Shown: positions 16,918-25,864 of the stretch, in pieces
Position numbering within the stretch: the stretch's first letter is position 1
How the letters are laid out: every line of letters begins with the position of its first letter
Source: Marinifilum_A sediminis
Lineage (GTDB): Bacteria > Bacteroidota > Bacteroidia > Bacteroidales > Marinifilaceae
Length of the DNA stretch: 64,000 bases
Assembly: GCA_947496465.1 (NCBI GenBank)
Contig: CANMCX010000016.1
Span: forward strand, 1-64,000
Direction of reading: 5' to 3'
Made by a program: the position numbers and the translations under genes
Notes under the pieces: model-generated
Told to the model about the DNA's origin: nothing
What the model saw: only the letters and a program-made list of their open reading frames with translations
Database searches by the model: none

Positions 16918-17541
16918 TTAAAAAACAATACCAATCTGTAATCTTGTAAAAGTATAATCACGGGAAGAATTCACGCTAAAACCAATATTACCAGAAACAT
17001 CTGGTCCCATGGCAAATCGAATTCCAAAACTTGGAACAAACCATGCATTATAATTTGGTTCATCATCACAAGCACAATGATAAGAATTGTGATAACAATC
17101 ATCATCTTCACTATCTAAAATAGCTTCACCAAGGCTGATTAAATCTGTTCCAATTCCCAGGTATGGCTTTACTTTTCCTTCTCCAAGGAACAGTTTTGTA
17201 TGAACCAACCATAAAAAATTCGACTCCTCAAAATTCAATTCTTCTGCATCTTGTGAATCAACAAAATCGGTCCAGGAGGTAAACGTCAATTCGGTTCCAA
17301 AATAAAAAGTTCCACTATTCACACCCAAATCAAGACTAAATGCCCCACCATTCTTCGCAAATTCTTTCACATCTCCTGACGTCCACGCTGATCCATAATG
17401 AAATCCGATCTCGAATTTGGATGTCCGCTGAAAATTTTCATTTGAATTTTCAAGAGGCTTGATATTGGAATACTGTGCTGATGTAGTTAATGTATGAATT
17501 AGCAATCCACAAAGAAGTAAAAATGATAATTTGGTTTTCAT
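16918..17541 (-). CDS. outer-membrane beta-barrel-like protein, paralogue A
   Basis: A 207-residue protein with a signal peptide (MKTKLSFLLLCGLLIHTL, cleavage near TSAQ). It is the upstream member of a tandem pair and shares the barrel segments FEIGFHYGSAW, LGIGTDLISLGEAIL and YNAWFVPSFGIRF with its neighbour. It contains a Cys/His/Asp-rich insertion (DDDCYHNSYHCACDDE, about residues 142-157) that the other copy has lost or replaced. The insert could be a surface loop that binds metal or forms disulfides. Function is unknown. Confidence 0.78.
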   Translation of the reverse strand: MKTKLSFLLLCGLLIHTLTTSAQYSNIKPLENSNENFQRTSKFEIGFHYGSAWTSGDVKEFAKNGGAFSLDLGVNSGTFYFGTELTFTSWTDFVDSQDAEELNFEESNFLWLVHTKLFLGEGKVKPYLGIGTDLISLGEAILDSEDDDCYHNSYHCACDDEPNYNAWFVPSFGIRFAMGPDVSGNIGFSVNSSRDYTFTRLQIGIVF

Positions 17542-17649
17542 GATTTTGATTTTAAAGTTGTCCTTTCCCTGTCAAAATATCCCTCTCTTCAGTATTATGA
17601 CACCTCTTATAAATCAATTACGTATATTAAGTTTTACGCTTAACAGTTT

Positions 17650-17688
17650 TTAACAAAAAAAACCGTCATGATTGACATGACGGTTTCA
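17650..17688 (-). terminator. terminator of the aspartate aminotransferase gene
   Basis: AACCGTCATG (17661-17670) pairs with CATGACGGTT across a 6-nt loop. On the minus strand it is followed by a run of eight T. Confidence 0.85.
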
Positions 17689-17706
17689 AATATGATAATA
17701 ATATTC

Positions 17707-18900
17707 TTACTTTAATTTTTCAATAGCTGCTTTAATTCTTCTGATAGCTTCCGCCATTTGTTCTTCGCTGGTAGCATATGACAAGCGCAAACATTCAGGC
17801 GCTCCGAAAGCTTCCCCTGTTACTGTTGCAACATTTGCCTGCTCTAAAAGATACAAACTAAGATCAGTTGAAGAGTTAATAGTTAGACTACCATTCGACT
17901 TACCAAACAATTCACTTACCTGTGGAAACAAGTAAAATGCTCCTTTGGGTTCTCGAATCTCGAAACCAGGAATTTCCTTAAGTTGTGCAAGAGCTAAATC
18001 TCTTCTTTTATGAAAAGCGTTTCGCATGGAAACCGTTGTTGACTGATCACCTTCCAAAGCTGCTACCGATGCCATTTGTGCAACCGAAGATGCACCTGAT
18101 GTCATTTGTCCCTGAAGTTTTCCACAAGCTTTGGCAATCCATAATGGAGCAGCGATATAACCAATTCTCCATCCAGTCATGGCATAACCTTTCGAAACTC
18201 CATTAATAACAACCACACGATCTTTAATTTCTGCAAATTGTGCAATACTTTCATGTGCTCCAACATAGTTAATGTGTTCGTAAATTTCATCAGACATGAT
18301 CACAATATCCGGATATTTTACAAATACATCGACCAATGCTTTCAGCTCCTCCTTAGAATATAAGCTACCTGTTGGATTACTTGGTGAACTAAACAAGAAT
18401 GCTTTAGTATTTGCTGTAATGGCATTTTCCAATTGTTCAGGAGTGATTTTAAAATCCTGATCTAAATTAGCTGGTACGTATACAGCAGTTCCTTCTGCCA
18501 ATTTTACAATCTCGCTGTAGCTAACCCAAAAAGGAGAAGGAATTATCACCTCATCACCCTTATTCACTACACTCATCATTGCATTTGCAATAGATTGCTT
18601 TGCACCATTTGAAACAACTATTTGATCTACAGTAAAATCAAGATTATTCTCTCTTTTTAGTTTATTAACAACCGCCTGACGTAATTCTACAAAGCCAGGA
18701 ACTGGTGAATAATGCGAATAATTATCCTCAATCGCCTGTTGAGCCGCTTTCTTTACGTGGTCAGGGGTATTAAAATCCGGTTCACCTACACTCAGATTGA
18801 TAACATCAATCCCCTGAGCTTTCATTTCTCTACTTTTCTGTGACATTGCAAGAGTTGGAGATATTTCCATTGCTGCAATTCGGTCCGAAACTTTCAACAT
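17707..18900 (-). CDS. aspartate-type aminotransferase (PLP fold type I)
   Basis: A 397-residue PLP enzyme of class I/II, close to the AspC/AspB-Igamma group that interconverts aspartate and oxaloacetate, or acts on other amino acids. PLP-binding features are SNGAKQSI (97-104), SPSNPTG (172-178), the DEIY motif (204-207), the Schiff-base lysine K237 in VSKGYAMTGWRIGY, and an Arg in LRLSYATS near the C-terminus that binds the substrate carboxylate. It is a single gene with its own terminator. The exact substrate range is not determinable from sequence. Confidence 0.9.
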   Translation of the reverse strand: MLKVSDRIAAMEISPTLAMSQKSREMKAQGIDVINLSVGEPDFNTPDHVKKAAQQAIEDNYSHYSPVPGFVELRQAVVNKLKRENNLDFTVDQIVVSNGAKQSIANAMMSVVNKGDEVIIPSPFWVSYSEIVKLAEGTAVYVPANLDQDFKITPEQLENAITANTKAFLFSSPSNPTGSLYSKEELKALVDVFVKYPDIVIMSDEIYEHINYVGAHESIAQFAEIKDRVVVINGVSKGYAMTGWRIGYIAAPLWIAKACGKLQGQMTSGASSVAQMASVAALEGDQSTTVSMRNAFHKRRDLALAQLKEIPGFEIREPKGAFYLFPQVSELFGKSNGSLTINSSTDLSLYLLEQANVATVTGEAFGAPECLRLSYATSEEQMAEAIRRIKAAIEKLK

Positions 18901-19078
18901 TCTAAATTTAATTTAGGGATTTAAAAAATTGGTTAATACTTTTGTTAGATATTTTCCCCCGTGTAAACAAAATGAGTGGTTCTAATTATCATTTTTTTGC
19001 TTACCAAGTGTAAAGATACTGTTTTTAAACATTCGAGGAACTTATAAAAAGTAAAAATTCTAAACCTAAGTATAAAAA

Positions 19079-19603
19079 ATGAAGGACTTTCTGGAAATAA
19101 GTAAGTACATTCTACCATCGCTGGTTGTTTTTATAGCAGCATATCTTGTAATTCGTGAGTTTTTAAAGCGAGAGGAGAAAAAACAAAAATTTGATATCTA
19201 TTTGGCTAACCAAAAAGAAATCACACCAATTAGATTGCAAGCTTACGAGCGCCTGATTATTTTTTTGGAGAGAATTCATCCTGAATCTCTTATCATCCGT
19301 GAAAATGAAAATGGTTTAAACAATCAACAATTTCAACATAAATTGATCAATTCTATTCGCACGGAATTTGAACACAATCTTTCTCAGCAAATCTACATAT
19401 CACCTAAACTTTGGGTGTTATTAAAAGATGCAAAAGAAAGTATGATTCAACTAATTAATGCGGAAGCCTTACAATTAATTCCAACTGATGCATCATTAGG
19501 TTTAAGCAAGGCTGTAATTGAAGCACATATGCAATTTCAAAATTCCGCAATTGATAAAGCCATTGAGGCATTAAAGGAAGAAATAGGTTTAATCTGGAAA
19601 TAA
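19079..19603 (+). CDS. conserved membrane-anchored protein, Bacteroidota-type
   Basis: A 174-residue protein with one N-terminal transmembrane helix (about residues 10-26), a charged linker (LKREEKKQKF) and a helical cytoplasmic domain with RLQAYERLIIFLERI, IRTEFEHNLSQQIY and LWVLLKDAKE. I recall similar small proteins as conserved and uncharacterised in Bacteroidota but cannot assign a function. It lies 91 bp upstream of the DEAD-box helicase gene in the same orientation. Confidence 0.75.
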   Translation: MKDFLEISKYILPSLVVFIAAYLVIREFLKREEKKQKFDIYLANQKEITPIRLQAYERLIIFLERIHPESLIIRENENGLNNQQFQHKLINSIRTEFEHNLSQQIYISPKLWVLLKDAKESMIQLINAEALQLIPTDASLGLSKAVIEAHMQFQNSAIDKAIEALKEEIGLIWK

Positions 19604-19694
19604 TAATTTCCAAAATCAATGAAATATCAATTCAACTCTATCTCATTGACTTATTTTACGTATTTTTGCTGAAATTTTCAAAAAAAGTACCACG

Positions 19695-21026
19695 ATGATA
19701 TCATTCGACGACATCAAATTAAGCAAGCAAATTAGAATGGCTCTGGACGAGGCAGGTTTCGACAAACCTACTGATATCCAGCATGAAGTGTTTTCTCCTG
19801 TTCGATCAGGTAAAGATATTATTGGAATTGCCCAAACAGGAACCGGAAAAACTCTCGCCTATCTTATGCCAATTTTAATGAAGCTTGGGTATGCAAAAGG
19901 AATGGATCCCAGAGCATTAATTGTTGTTCCCACTCGAGAGTTGGTACTGCAGGTATGCGAAACAATTGAGTTATTAACACCATATATAAATATTCGTGCA
20001 TTAGGTGTTTATGGTGGTGTAAATATCAATACTCAGAAAGAAAAAGTTTACGAGGGTGTTGATATTTTAGTAGCTACTCCTGGTCGTTTAATGGATATTT
20101 ATATGACCAGAGTCCTGAAGTTTACCTTTATCAAAACATTGGTAATTGATGAAGCTGATAAAATGATGGACTTAGGTTTTATGCCGCAATTGAATGCCAT
20201 TTTCGAAGTTCTTCCTGAAAAACATCAAAACCTTTTGTTCTCAGCAACATTCTCGGATACCGTTGCCAAACTTTCAGAGGATTTCCTTGTAACTCCTGAA
20301 AGAATTGAGGTGGCTCCACAAGCAACAACAGTTAAAAATATACTTCAGCAGCAATATCACGCACCAAATATTTTAAGTAAGATTAACTTACTTAAATACC
20401 TTTTGGAAGACAAAGAGGTATTTAATAAAGTAATGGTTTTTACCGAGACCAAAAAGAATGCTGATAGAATTGTTGAGCGTTTAGAGAAAATACTAGGTGA
20501 AGATTTAAGTGTTATCCACTCTAATAAAGCACAAAACACTCGTATCAATGCACTGAATGCATTTAAAGAAGGACGTGCAAGAGTAATGGTAGCATCAGAT
20601 GTTGCCGCTCGTGGTATCGATATCGAAAATGTAAGTCATGTTATCAACTTCGATATTCCAACCAACTATGTAGAGTATGTTCACCGCGTTGGTAGAACCG
20701 GTCGTGCAGAAAAAGAGGGTGCCGCGATTAGTTTTGTGAATGAGGTTGAAGAGGAATTGATGGAAAAAATTGAGGACTTGATTCAAAAGCCAGTATCATT
20801 GGAATCTATTCCCTTAGATGTTGAAATTACCTCTCAGTTGTTGGAAGATGAAAAGAAGCAAACCCGGAATATTAAGGTGAAAAATACCATTAGCAGAGAC
20901 ACAGGTGCTTTCCACCAAAAGAAGGCTAAAAATATGAAAACACCTTCAGGTTCCAAAGGGCGATTGAAACAGTTAGAAGCTCAAAAGCGAAACCGAAAAA
21001 AACAAAATAAATTTAAGAAGAAATAA
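19695..21026 (+). CDS. DEAD-box ATP-dependent RNA helicase (RhlE-like)
   Basis: A 443-residue helicase that unwinds RNA duplexes, probably in ribosome assembly, mRNA turnover or cold adaptation. All motifs are present: Q motif with FDKPTDIQ (22-29), motif I AQTGTGKT (46-53), Ia PTREL (79-83), GG, TPGR (128-131), II DEAD (152-155), III SAT (183-185), V ARGIDI (305-310) and VI HRVGRTGR (330-337). The 70-residue C-terminal tail is Lys/Arg-rich and likely binds RNA. A possible -7 element, TATTTTTG (19661-19668), lies 26 bp before the ATG. Confidence 0.93.
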   Translation: MISFDDIKLSKQIRMALDEAGFDKPTDIQHEVFSPVRSGKDIIGIAQTGTGKTLAYLMPILMKLGYAKGMDPRALIVVPTRELVLQVCETIELLTPYINIRALGVYGGVNINTQKEKVYEGVDILVATPGRLMDIYMTRVLKFTFIKTLVIDEADKMMDLGFMPQLNAIFEVLPEKHQNLLFSATFSDTVAKLSEDFLVTPERIEVAPQATTVKNILQQQYHAPNILSKINLLKYLLEDKEVFNKVMVFTETKKNADRIVERLEKILGEDLSVIHSNKAQNTRINALNAFKEGRARVMVASDVAARGIDIENVSHVINFDIPTNYVEYVHRVGRTGRAEKEGAAISFVNEVEEELMEKIEDLIQKPVSLESIPLDVEITSQLLEDEKKQTRNIKVKNTISRDTGAFHQKKAKNMKTPSGSKGRLKQLEAQKRNRKKQNKFKKK

Positions 21027-21052
21027 AAAAAGCCCTTATCGGGCTTTTTTTA
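21025..21052 (+). terminator. terminator of the helicase gene
   Basis: AGCCC-TTATC-GGGCT (21031-21045) followed by seven T, overlapping the end of the coding sequence. Confidence 0.85.
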
Positions 21053-21126
21053 TGACTTTCATTATAGTAACCCACTGGATGTTGACCAAAATAACGTGGT
21101 TCGTTAGGTTGAAATCATAGATTAAT

Positions 21127-21156
21127 AATTGTATATTAATAGTATTATATACAATT
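21127..21156. promoter_or_regulatory. 10-10-10 inverted repeat upstream of the sensor kinase
   Basis: AATTGTATAT (21127-21136) and ATATACAATT (21147-21156) are perfect complements with a 10-bp spacer. They end 13 bp before the ATG. The symmetry and size suit an operator for a dimeric regulator, or a hairpin that masks the ribosome-binding region. Confidence 0.5.
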
Positions 21157-21169
21157 TATTTAATCCCCT

Positions 21170-24100
21170 ATGTCACCATTTAAAAGTTTTACTAACTTTT
21201 TTAGTTGGATTAATTCTTTCAAGATTAAATCCAAACTCATAATTCTTTTTATATTACTTAAAGTTATACCTATCGCAATAATTGCTTTTATTGCTTTTTA
21301 TGGAGCTATTTCTTTGGAAAAAAAATTAATTCCAAATATTGAAAAAATTTACAAACAACACCACAACACATTCAAAATTGCATCATCAGAATTTATTAAG
21401 GAGAATATTACATCCCTTGATTCTGCATATCAAAATAATATTGAAAACCAGGGAGTAGAAATAGGTAAACAAATTGCAAATTTCTTATACCAAAGAGATC
21501 AAGATATAATTCTTTTAACTACTCTCCCTATTGCATATAGCACATTTAAAAATTTTGCAACTGTTAACACCTCTCCATTACGAATTCCCGCTAAATATAG
21601 TTATGACAAAAAATATGGGATTTGGAAATCCTTAAATAAAGAAGTTATTAAACCTGTCTCTATAAGCGTTCCATTACCACAAACCAGTAAATATTATAGT
21701 TGTAAACATTCTTCAAAAATTCAGAATAAACAAGTTCCTATCTATAAAGAAATTAGTTTTATTAACCTATCTGGACGTGAAGAAATAAAATATAGTACTT
21801 TAAGTAAGGATTTAAAAAATATAAAATATCGGCGAAACACCTATATAAAAGCTGAAAGGTATTTTGATAAGATTCAAAGCTTGAAGAAAGGAGAAATATA
21901 TGTTAGTGATGTAATTGGTGCCTATGTTAAAGCACAAATTCGAGGAAAATATAACATCAAAAACACAAATGAAATTGGTATAAAATTTAATCCAGAAAAA
22001 TCAGCATTTGCCGGTATTGAAAATCCTGTAGGTAAAAGATATAAAGCTATTATTCGTTTTATTACTCCATATTATAAAAATGGTATTAAAATTGGATACA
22101 TATCTTTAGCATTGGATTTTAGACACGTTCAGGAATTTACTGATTATGCATCTCCTGTACAAGGAGAAATTAGGGATATTCCCAATTCTGAATCAGCAAA
22201 TTATTGCTATTTATGGGGACCTGAAGGTTTACTTATTGCACATCCTAAAAATTACTATATATCTGGTTTTAACCCACAAACAGGAAAAAGAGTAGCTCCT
22301 TGGATGCATCAACAGCTATACGACGAGTGGAAAAGTTCCGGTGAATCTGATGCATATACTTTTCTTAAGTCAGTACCTCAGTGGTACAAGCCTGAAGACT
22401 TTCAAGCTTCATCTAAGGAGCAACAACTTGATTCAGGTCAAATGGCTTTAGATATTCGATACTCTCGTGAACCTATGTGGACAGGATATGGCTTATTCCA
22501 AATTACGAAAGATGGAGGATTCGGATCCTATCAATATTTTTGGGATGGTAAGTGGAAATTAATGACAGCTTCTCCCATACCTTATTTTACAGGGAAATAT
22601 GGCAATTCTCCAAGAGGATTTGGTATTGTTTGTCTTGGAGCAGATGTTAATGAATTTCATAAATCTGCCTCCAAAATGGAAATCCAAATAAATAACTTGG
22701 TAAAAAAAGAAGGAGAAATATTACAATCTAATCTAAAAGAAAATAAAAAAATTCTACATAAATTCTCAATAAGCACAATTAAAAATTTGAGTTTTGCCTC
22801 GGTAATAATGATTTTTATTGTAATCCTTATCGCAATTTGGCTATCTAACCTCTTAACTTCAAAATTAAAAAACCTCACAATTGGAGCTCAAGAGTTTGGG
22901 AAAGAAAATTTTAATTTTAGAATTCCTGTAAATACGCACGATGAAATTGGTTCTCTTGAAAAAGCCTTTAACAATATGGCAAGAGAATTACACCTAATTA
23001 ATAAAAAACAAAAAAAATATGAAAAGCAGATTATTGAAAAAAATAGTGATTTAAAAAATATCAGTTATTTCCTCAATCAGTTAAAAGAACATTCTCCTGA
23101 TGCATTATTTGTACATCAACCATCAGGTCAAATTACAGAAGTCAATCAAACTACTGAAAAATTATTTGGATATTCTAAAGATCAAATTCGAAATTTAAGT
23201 ATTCAAGATTTAAGTAGTTCAAAACACAACCAAGAAGAAGCTCTAGCAAAAATTAATGAAACAATGCTTAAAGGTTGTGTTGATTTCGAATGGGAATTAA
23301 AGAATAAAGCGGGTTTAATTGTTCCTGCTACCGTCAGGTTAAGAAAGATAAATATTAAGAATAAAGAATTTGTGCTATCATTTGTTACGGATATCCGAAA
23401 GCGAAAAAAAGCAGAACAAGATGTTAGAAAAGCCCATAAACAATTAAGCGATATAATTGAATTTCTTCCTGATGCCACATTTGTAATAAATAAAGAAAAA
23501 ATAGTAATTGCCTGGAACAAAGCACTTGAAAATATGACTCAAATTCCCAAATCTAAAATTATTGGAAAGGGTAATTTTGAATACTCGATTCCTTTCTATG
23601 GAGAGCGCCGACCCATTCTTATTGATTTGATTGGAAACGATGATCCATTATTAAAGAGTAAATACCAAAATGTTACTCAACAAGGTCAATACATTATGGG
23701 AGAAGTATATGTCCCTTCTCTATATGGCGGTAATGGAGCAACAGTTCGTGTCACAGCATCACCTTTAATAGATGAAAATGGAAAAATTTATGGAGCAATT
23801 GAATCTGTTCGAGATATATCGCATGTAAAAAAAGCCGAACTAGAATTAAAATTATCGGAAGAAAAATACAAAGCTATTTTTAATGATAGTGTTCTAGGCA
23901 TTTTCCAATCCACACTCGATGGACAATTAATCAATGCCAATATAGCCTTTGCAAAAATGATAGGTTTCTCAGATGTAAATGAAGCCATCAGGAAATGCAA
24001 TACTAAAGAATTCTACCTCGAACCAGAACGTAGAACAATTATTATTAAAAAATTACTAGAAGAAGGTAAAATTATTACTTATGCTGAAAAATTTATAAAT

Positions 24101-24952
24101 AGATCTGGCAAGGTGTGGATAGGTAATATAAATGTACGCTTTGTAAAAAACGCTAATAATAAATCGAACTATATTGAAGGATTTGTTGAAGATGTTACAG
24201 AATTAAAAAAATATGAACAAAAATTAATAGAAGCAAAATTAAAAGCTGAAGAAAGTGATCGTTTAAAATCTTCTTTCCTGGCTAATATGAGTCACGAAAT
24301 AAGAACTCCCTTAAACAGTATTATAGGTTTTTCTGATCTTATTAATCAAAAAGAAATGGAAGAATCAAAAAGGAATAAGTTTATTAATATTATTCACAAA
24401 AATGGAAAACAACTTTTAAGAATAATTAGTGACATTCTTGACGTTTCTAAAATTGAAGTTGGTCAACTAGTTATTACAAAATCAGAATTCTTAGTAAAGG
24501 AATTTATGCAAGATATCTACACCAATTTTTCAGAACAGATTGAAGAAGAACAAAAAAGTCACTTGAAATTTATACTGGATTTTAAAGAAGAGTTGAATAA
24601 TATTAAAATCATAACAGATCAAGGTAGATTACAGCAAATTCTTTTAAATCTTCTTGACAATGCTCTTAAATTCACTGAAAAGGGATGTATAACCTTAGGT
24701 TGTAAAAAAACAAAACATTCAGAAATATTATTTTTTGTAAAAGATACGGGAGTTGGTATTCCTTTAGAAGATCAAAATAAAATTTTCAAACGATTTATAC
24801 AGGTTGAGGATGCATCCACACAATTTTTAAGTGGAACTGGTCTTGGTTTAGCTATATCAAAAGAATTAACTAAACTACTAAATGGAAAAATTTGGTTAAA
24901 TTCAATACCTCAGAAAGGCAGCACATTCTATATTAGTATTCCTTCCAAATAA
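21170..24952 (+). CDS. large membrane sensor histidine kinase (HAMP, PAS repeats)
   Basis: A 1260-residue kinase. A transmembrane helix (about 25-48) is followed by a long extracytoplasmic sensor region (about 50-540) with Cache-like features, a second transmembrane helix (about 543-562) and a HAMP linker (about 563-620). Three PAS domains follow (about 640-745, 760-880 and 890-1010). The HisKA dimerisation domain has the phospho-acceptor H1042 in NMSHEIRTPLN. The HATPase domain has LLNLLDNALKF, VKDTGVGI and GTGLGLAIS. No receiver domain is fused and no response regulator is adjacent, so its partner lies elsewhere. The ligand is unknown. Confidence 0.9.
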   Translation: MSPFKSFTNFFSWINSFKIKSKLIILFILLKVIPIAIIAFIAFYGAISLEKKLIPNIEKIYKQHHNTFKIASSEFIKENITSLDSAYQNNIENQGVEIGKQIANFLYQRDQDIILLTTLPIAYSTFKNFATVNTSPLRIPAKYSYDKKYGIWKSLNKEVIKPVSISVPLPQTSKYYSCKHSSKIQNKQVPIYKEISFINLSGREEIKYSTLSKDLKNIKYRRNTYIKAERYFDKIQSLKKGEIYVSDVIGAYVKAQIRGKYNIKNTNEIGIKFNPEKSAFAGIENPVGKRYKAIIRFITPYYKNGIKIGYISLALDFRHVQEFTDYASPVQGEIRDIPNSESANYCYLWGPEGLLIAHPKNYYISGFNPQTGKRVAPWMHQQLYDEWKSSGESDAYTFLKSVPQWYKPEDFQASSKEQQLDSGQMALDIRYSREPMWTGYGLFQITKDGGFGSYQYFWDGKWKLMTASPIPYFTGKYGNSPRGFGIVCLGADVNEFHKSASKMEIQINNLVKKEGEILQSNLKENKKILHKFSISTIKNLSFASVIMIFIVILIAIWLSNLLTSKLKNLTIGAQEFGKENFNFRIPVNTHDEIGSLEKAFNNMARELHLINKKQKKYEKQIIEKNSDLKNISYFLNQLKEHSPDALFVHQPSGQITEVNQTTEKLFGYSKDQIRNLSIQDLSSSKHNQEEALAKINETMLKGCVDFEWELKNKAGLIVPATVRLRKINIKNKEFVLSFVTDIRKRKKAEQDVRKAHKQLSDIIEFLPDATFVINKEKIVIAWNKALENMTQIPKSKIIGKGNFEYSIPFYGERRPILIDLIGNDDPLLKSKYQNVTQQGQYIMGEVYVPSLYGGNGATVRVTASPLIDENGKIYGAIESVRDISHVKKAELELKLSEEKYKAIFNDSVLGIFQSTLDGQLINANIAFAKMIGFSDVNEAIRKCNTKEFYLEPERRTIIIKKLLEEGKIITYAEKFINRSGKVWIGNINVRFVKNANNKSNYIEGFVEDVTELKKYEQKLIEAKLKAEESDRLKSSFLANMSHEIRTPLNSIIGFSDLINQKEMEESKRNKFINIIHKNGKQLLRIISDILDVSKIEVGQLVITKSEFLVKEFMQDIYTNFSEQIEEEQKSHLKFILDFKEELNNIKIITDQGRLQQILLNLLDNALKFTEKGCITLGCKKTKHSEILFFVKDTGVGIPLEDQNKIFKRFIQVEDASTQFLSGTGLGLAISKELTKLLNGKIWLNSIPQKGSTFYISIPSK

Positions 24953-25010
24953 TACAAAAACAGTCGACCTTACATAAAAATATCAAACATTCCTGTGATT
25001 AAAATAGTAA

Positions 25011-25045
25011 AATCTCGATATAACCATAACTACATCGAGATTTTT
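25011..25045. terminator. bidirectional terminator between convergent genes
   Basis: AATCTCGAT (25011-25019) pairs with ATCGAGATT (25034-25042), with a T-run after it on the plus strand. It serves the sensor kinase and possibly the convergent membrane protein gene. Confidence 0.75.
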
Positions 25046-25065
25046 AATTTATCAAAAGATTATTC

Positions 25066-25701
25066 TTATACTTTTAAGTTACTCTTATTTTCCTCGTAAA
25101 AACTTTCTATTTGTTTAGCTGTAGAATTAAAATTTTCATAAATTTTTCTCCTTTTCATCAACTCTAAAACGGCATCCTTGCTGTTCCACTTCTCAATACG
25201 TATTTCATTATCGTATAAGTAGCCTTCCATCTTCTTTTTGTGAATATCAAACAAATCGTAAAAGGCAGAATAAAAAAGTACCATATCGAATTTAATGTGG
25301 TTAATGGCTTTTGTTGTTTTAACCGACTGCCAAGCCGCTGTTGAAAGTAAACTAAATGTCATTGCAGGCAATTCAATTCCTCTCAATTTTGGCTGTGCAT
25401 TATAATGCCCAATCAATGAATCAATCAGAATTACACGCTCTTTATTTTCAGAAATCATTACTCTTAATCTTTCAATATTTAAATCAATTTCGTCCTTTAA
25501 ATTGATCTCCGCCTGAAGAGCCAATGCCTCATTCTTTTTAGTTTCTCTCCACTCATCAACACCCAATGCCAGCAATACAGCAAATACTACAGATAGAATT
25601 TCCACTGCAATTTTAATGTAAAACTCTTTTTTTATACCATTAGGAGTTACCGGTTTTTCAACATTTTTTTCAATAGGTTTTTTGGGTTTTCTCTTTGCCA
25701 T
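25066..25701 (-). CDS. single-span membrane protein of unknown function
   Basis: A 211-residue protein starting at the ATG at 25699-25701 (MAKRKPKKPIEK). An upstream in-frame ATG would add 17 residues of atypical sequence. A Lys/Pro-rich N-terminus is followed by one transmembrane helix (about residues 30-48, VEILSVVFAVLLALGVDEW), then a helical domain with coiled-coil character. The LGVDEWRE motif after the helix recurs in a Bacteroidota/Proteobacteria family I know only as uncharacterised. No functional neighbour is evident. Confidence 0.72.
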   Translation of the reverse strand: MAKRKPKKPIEKNVEKPVTPNGIKKEFYIKIAVEILSVVFAVLLALGVDEWRETKKNEALALQAEINLKDEIDLNIERLRVMISENKERVILIDSLIGHYNAQPKLRGIELPAMTFSLLSTAAWQSVKTTKAINHIKFDMVLFYSAFYDLFDIHKKKMEGYLYDNEIRIEKWNSKDAVLELMKRRKIYENFNSTAKQIESFYEENKSNLKV

Positions 25702-25805
25702 ATTCGGGTTAAAGTTTAATCGTATTTTGATAAAATTTTTATAAGAGTTCAAATATAAATAATATAAACAAAAGTTAATTACATAACTTTATTTTTGACA
25801 GATTA

Positions 25806-25842
25806 AAACAAAAACAGCCGAACTTAAAAAGTCCGGCTGTTA
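25806..25842 (-). terminator. terminator of htpG
   Basis: ACAGCCG-A-ACTT pairs with AGT-C-CGGCTGT (about 25814-25841). On the minus strand a T-rich run follows. Confidence 0.82.
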
Positions 25843-25864
25843 TAAATATATAAGAGATTAAATA

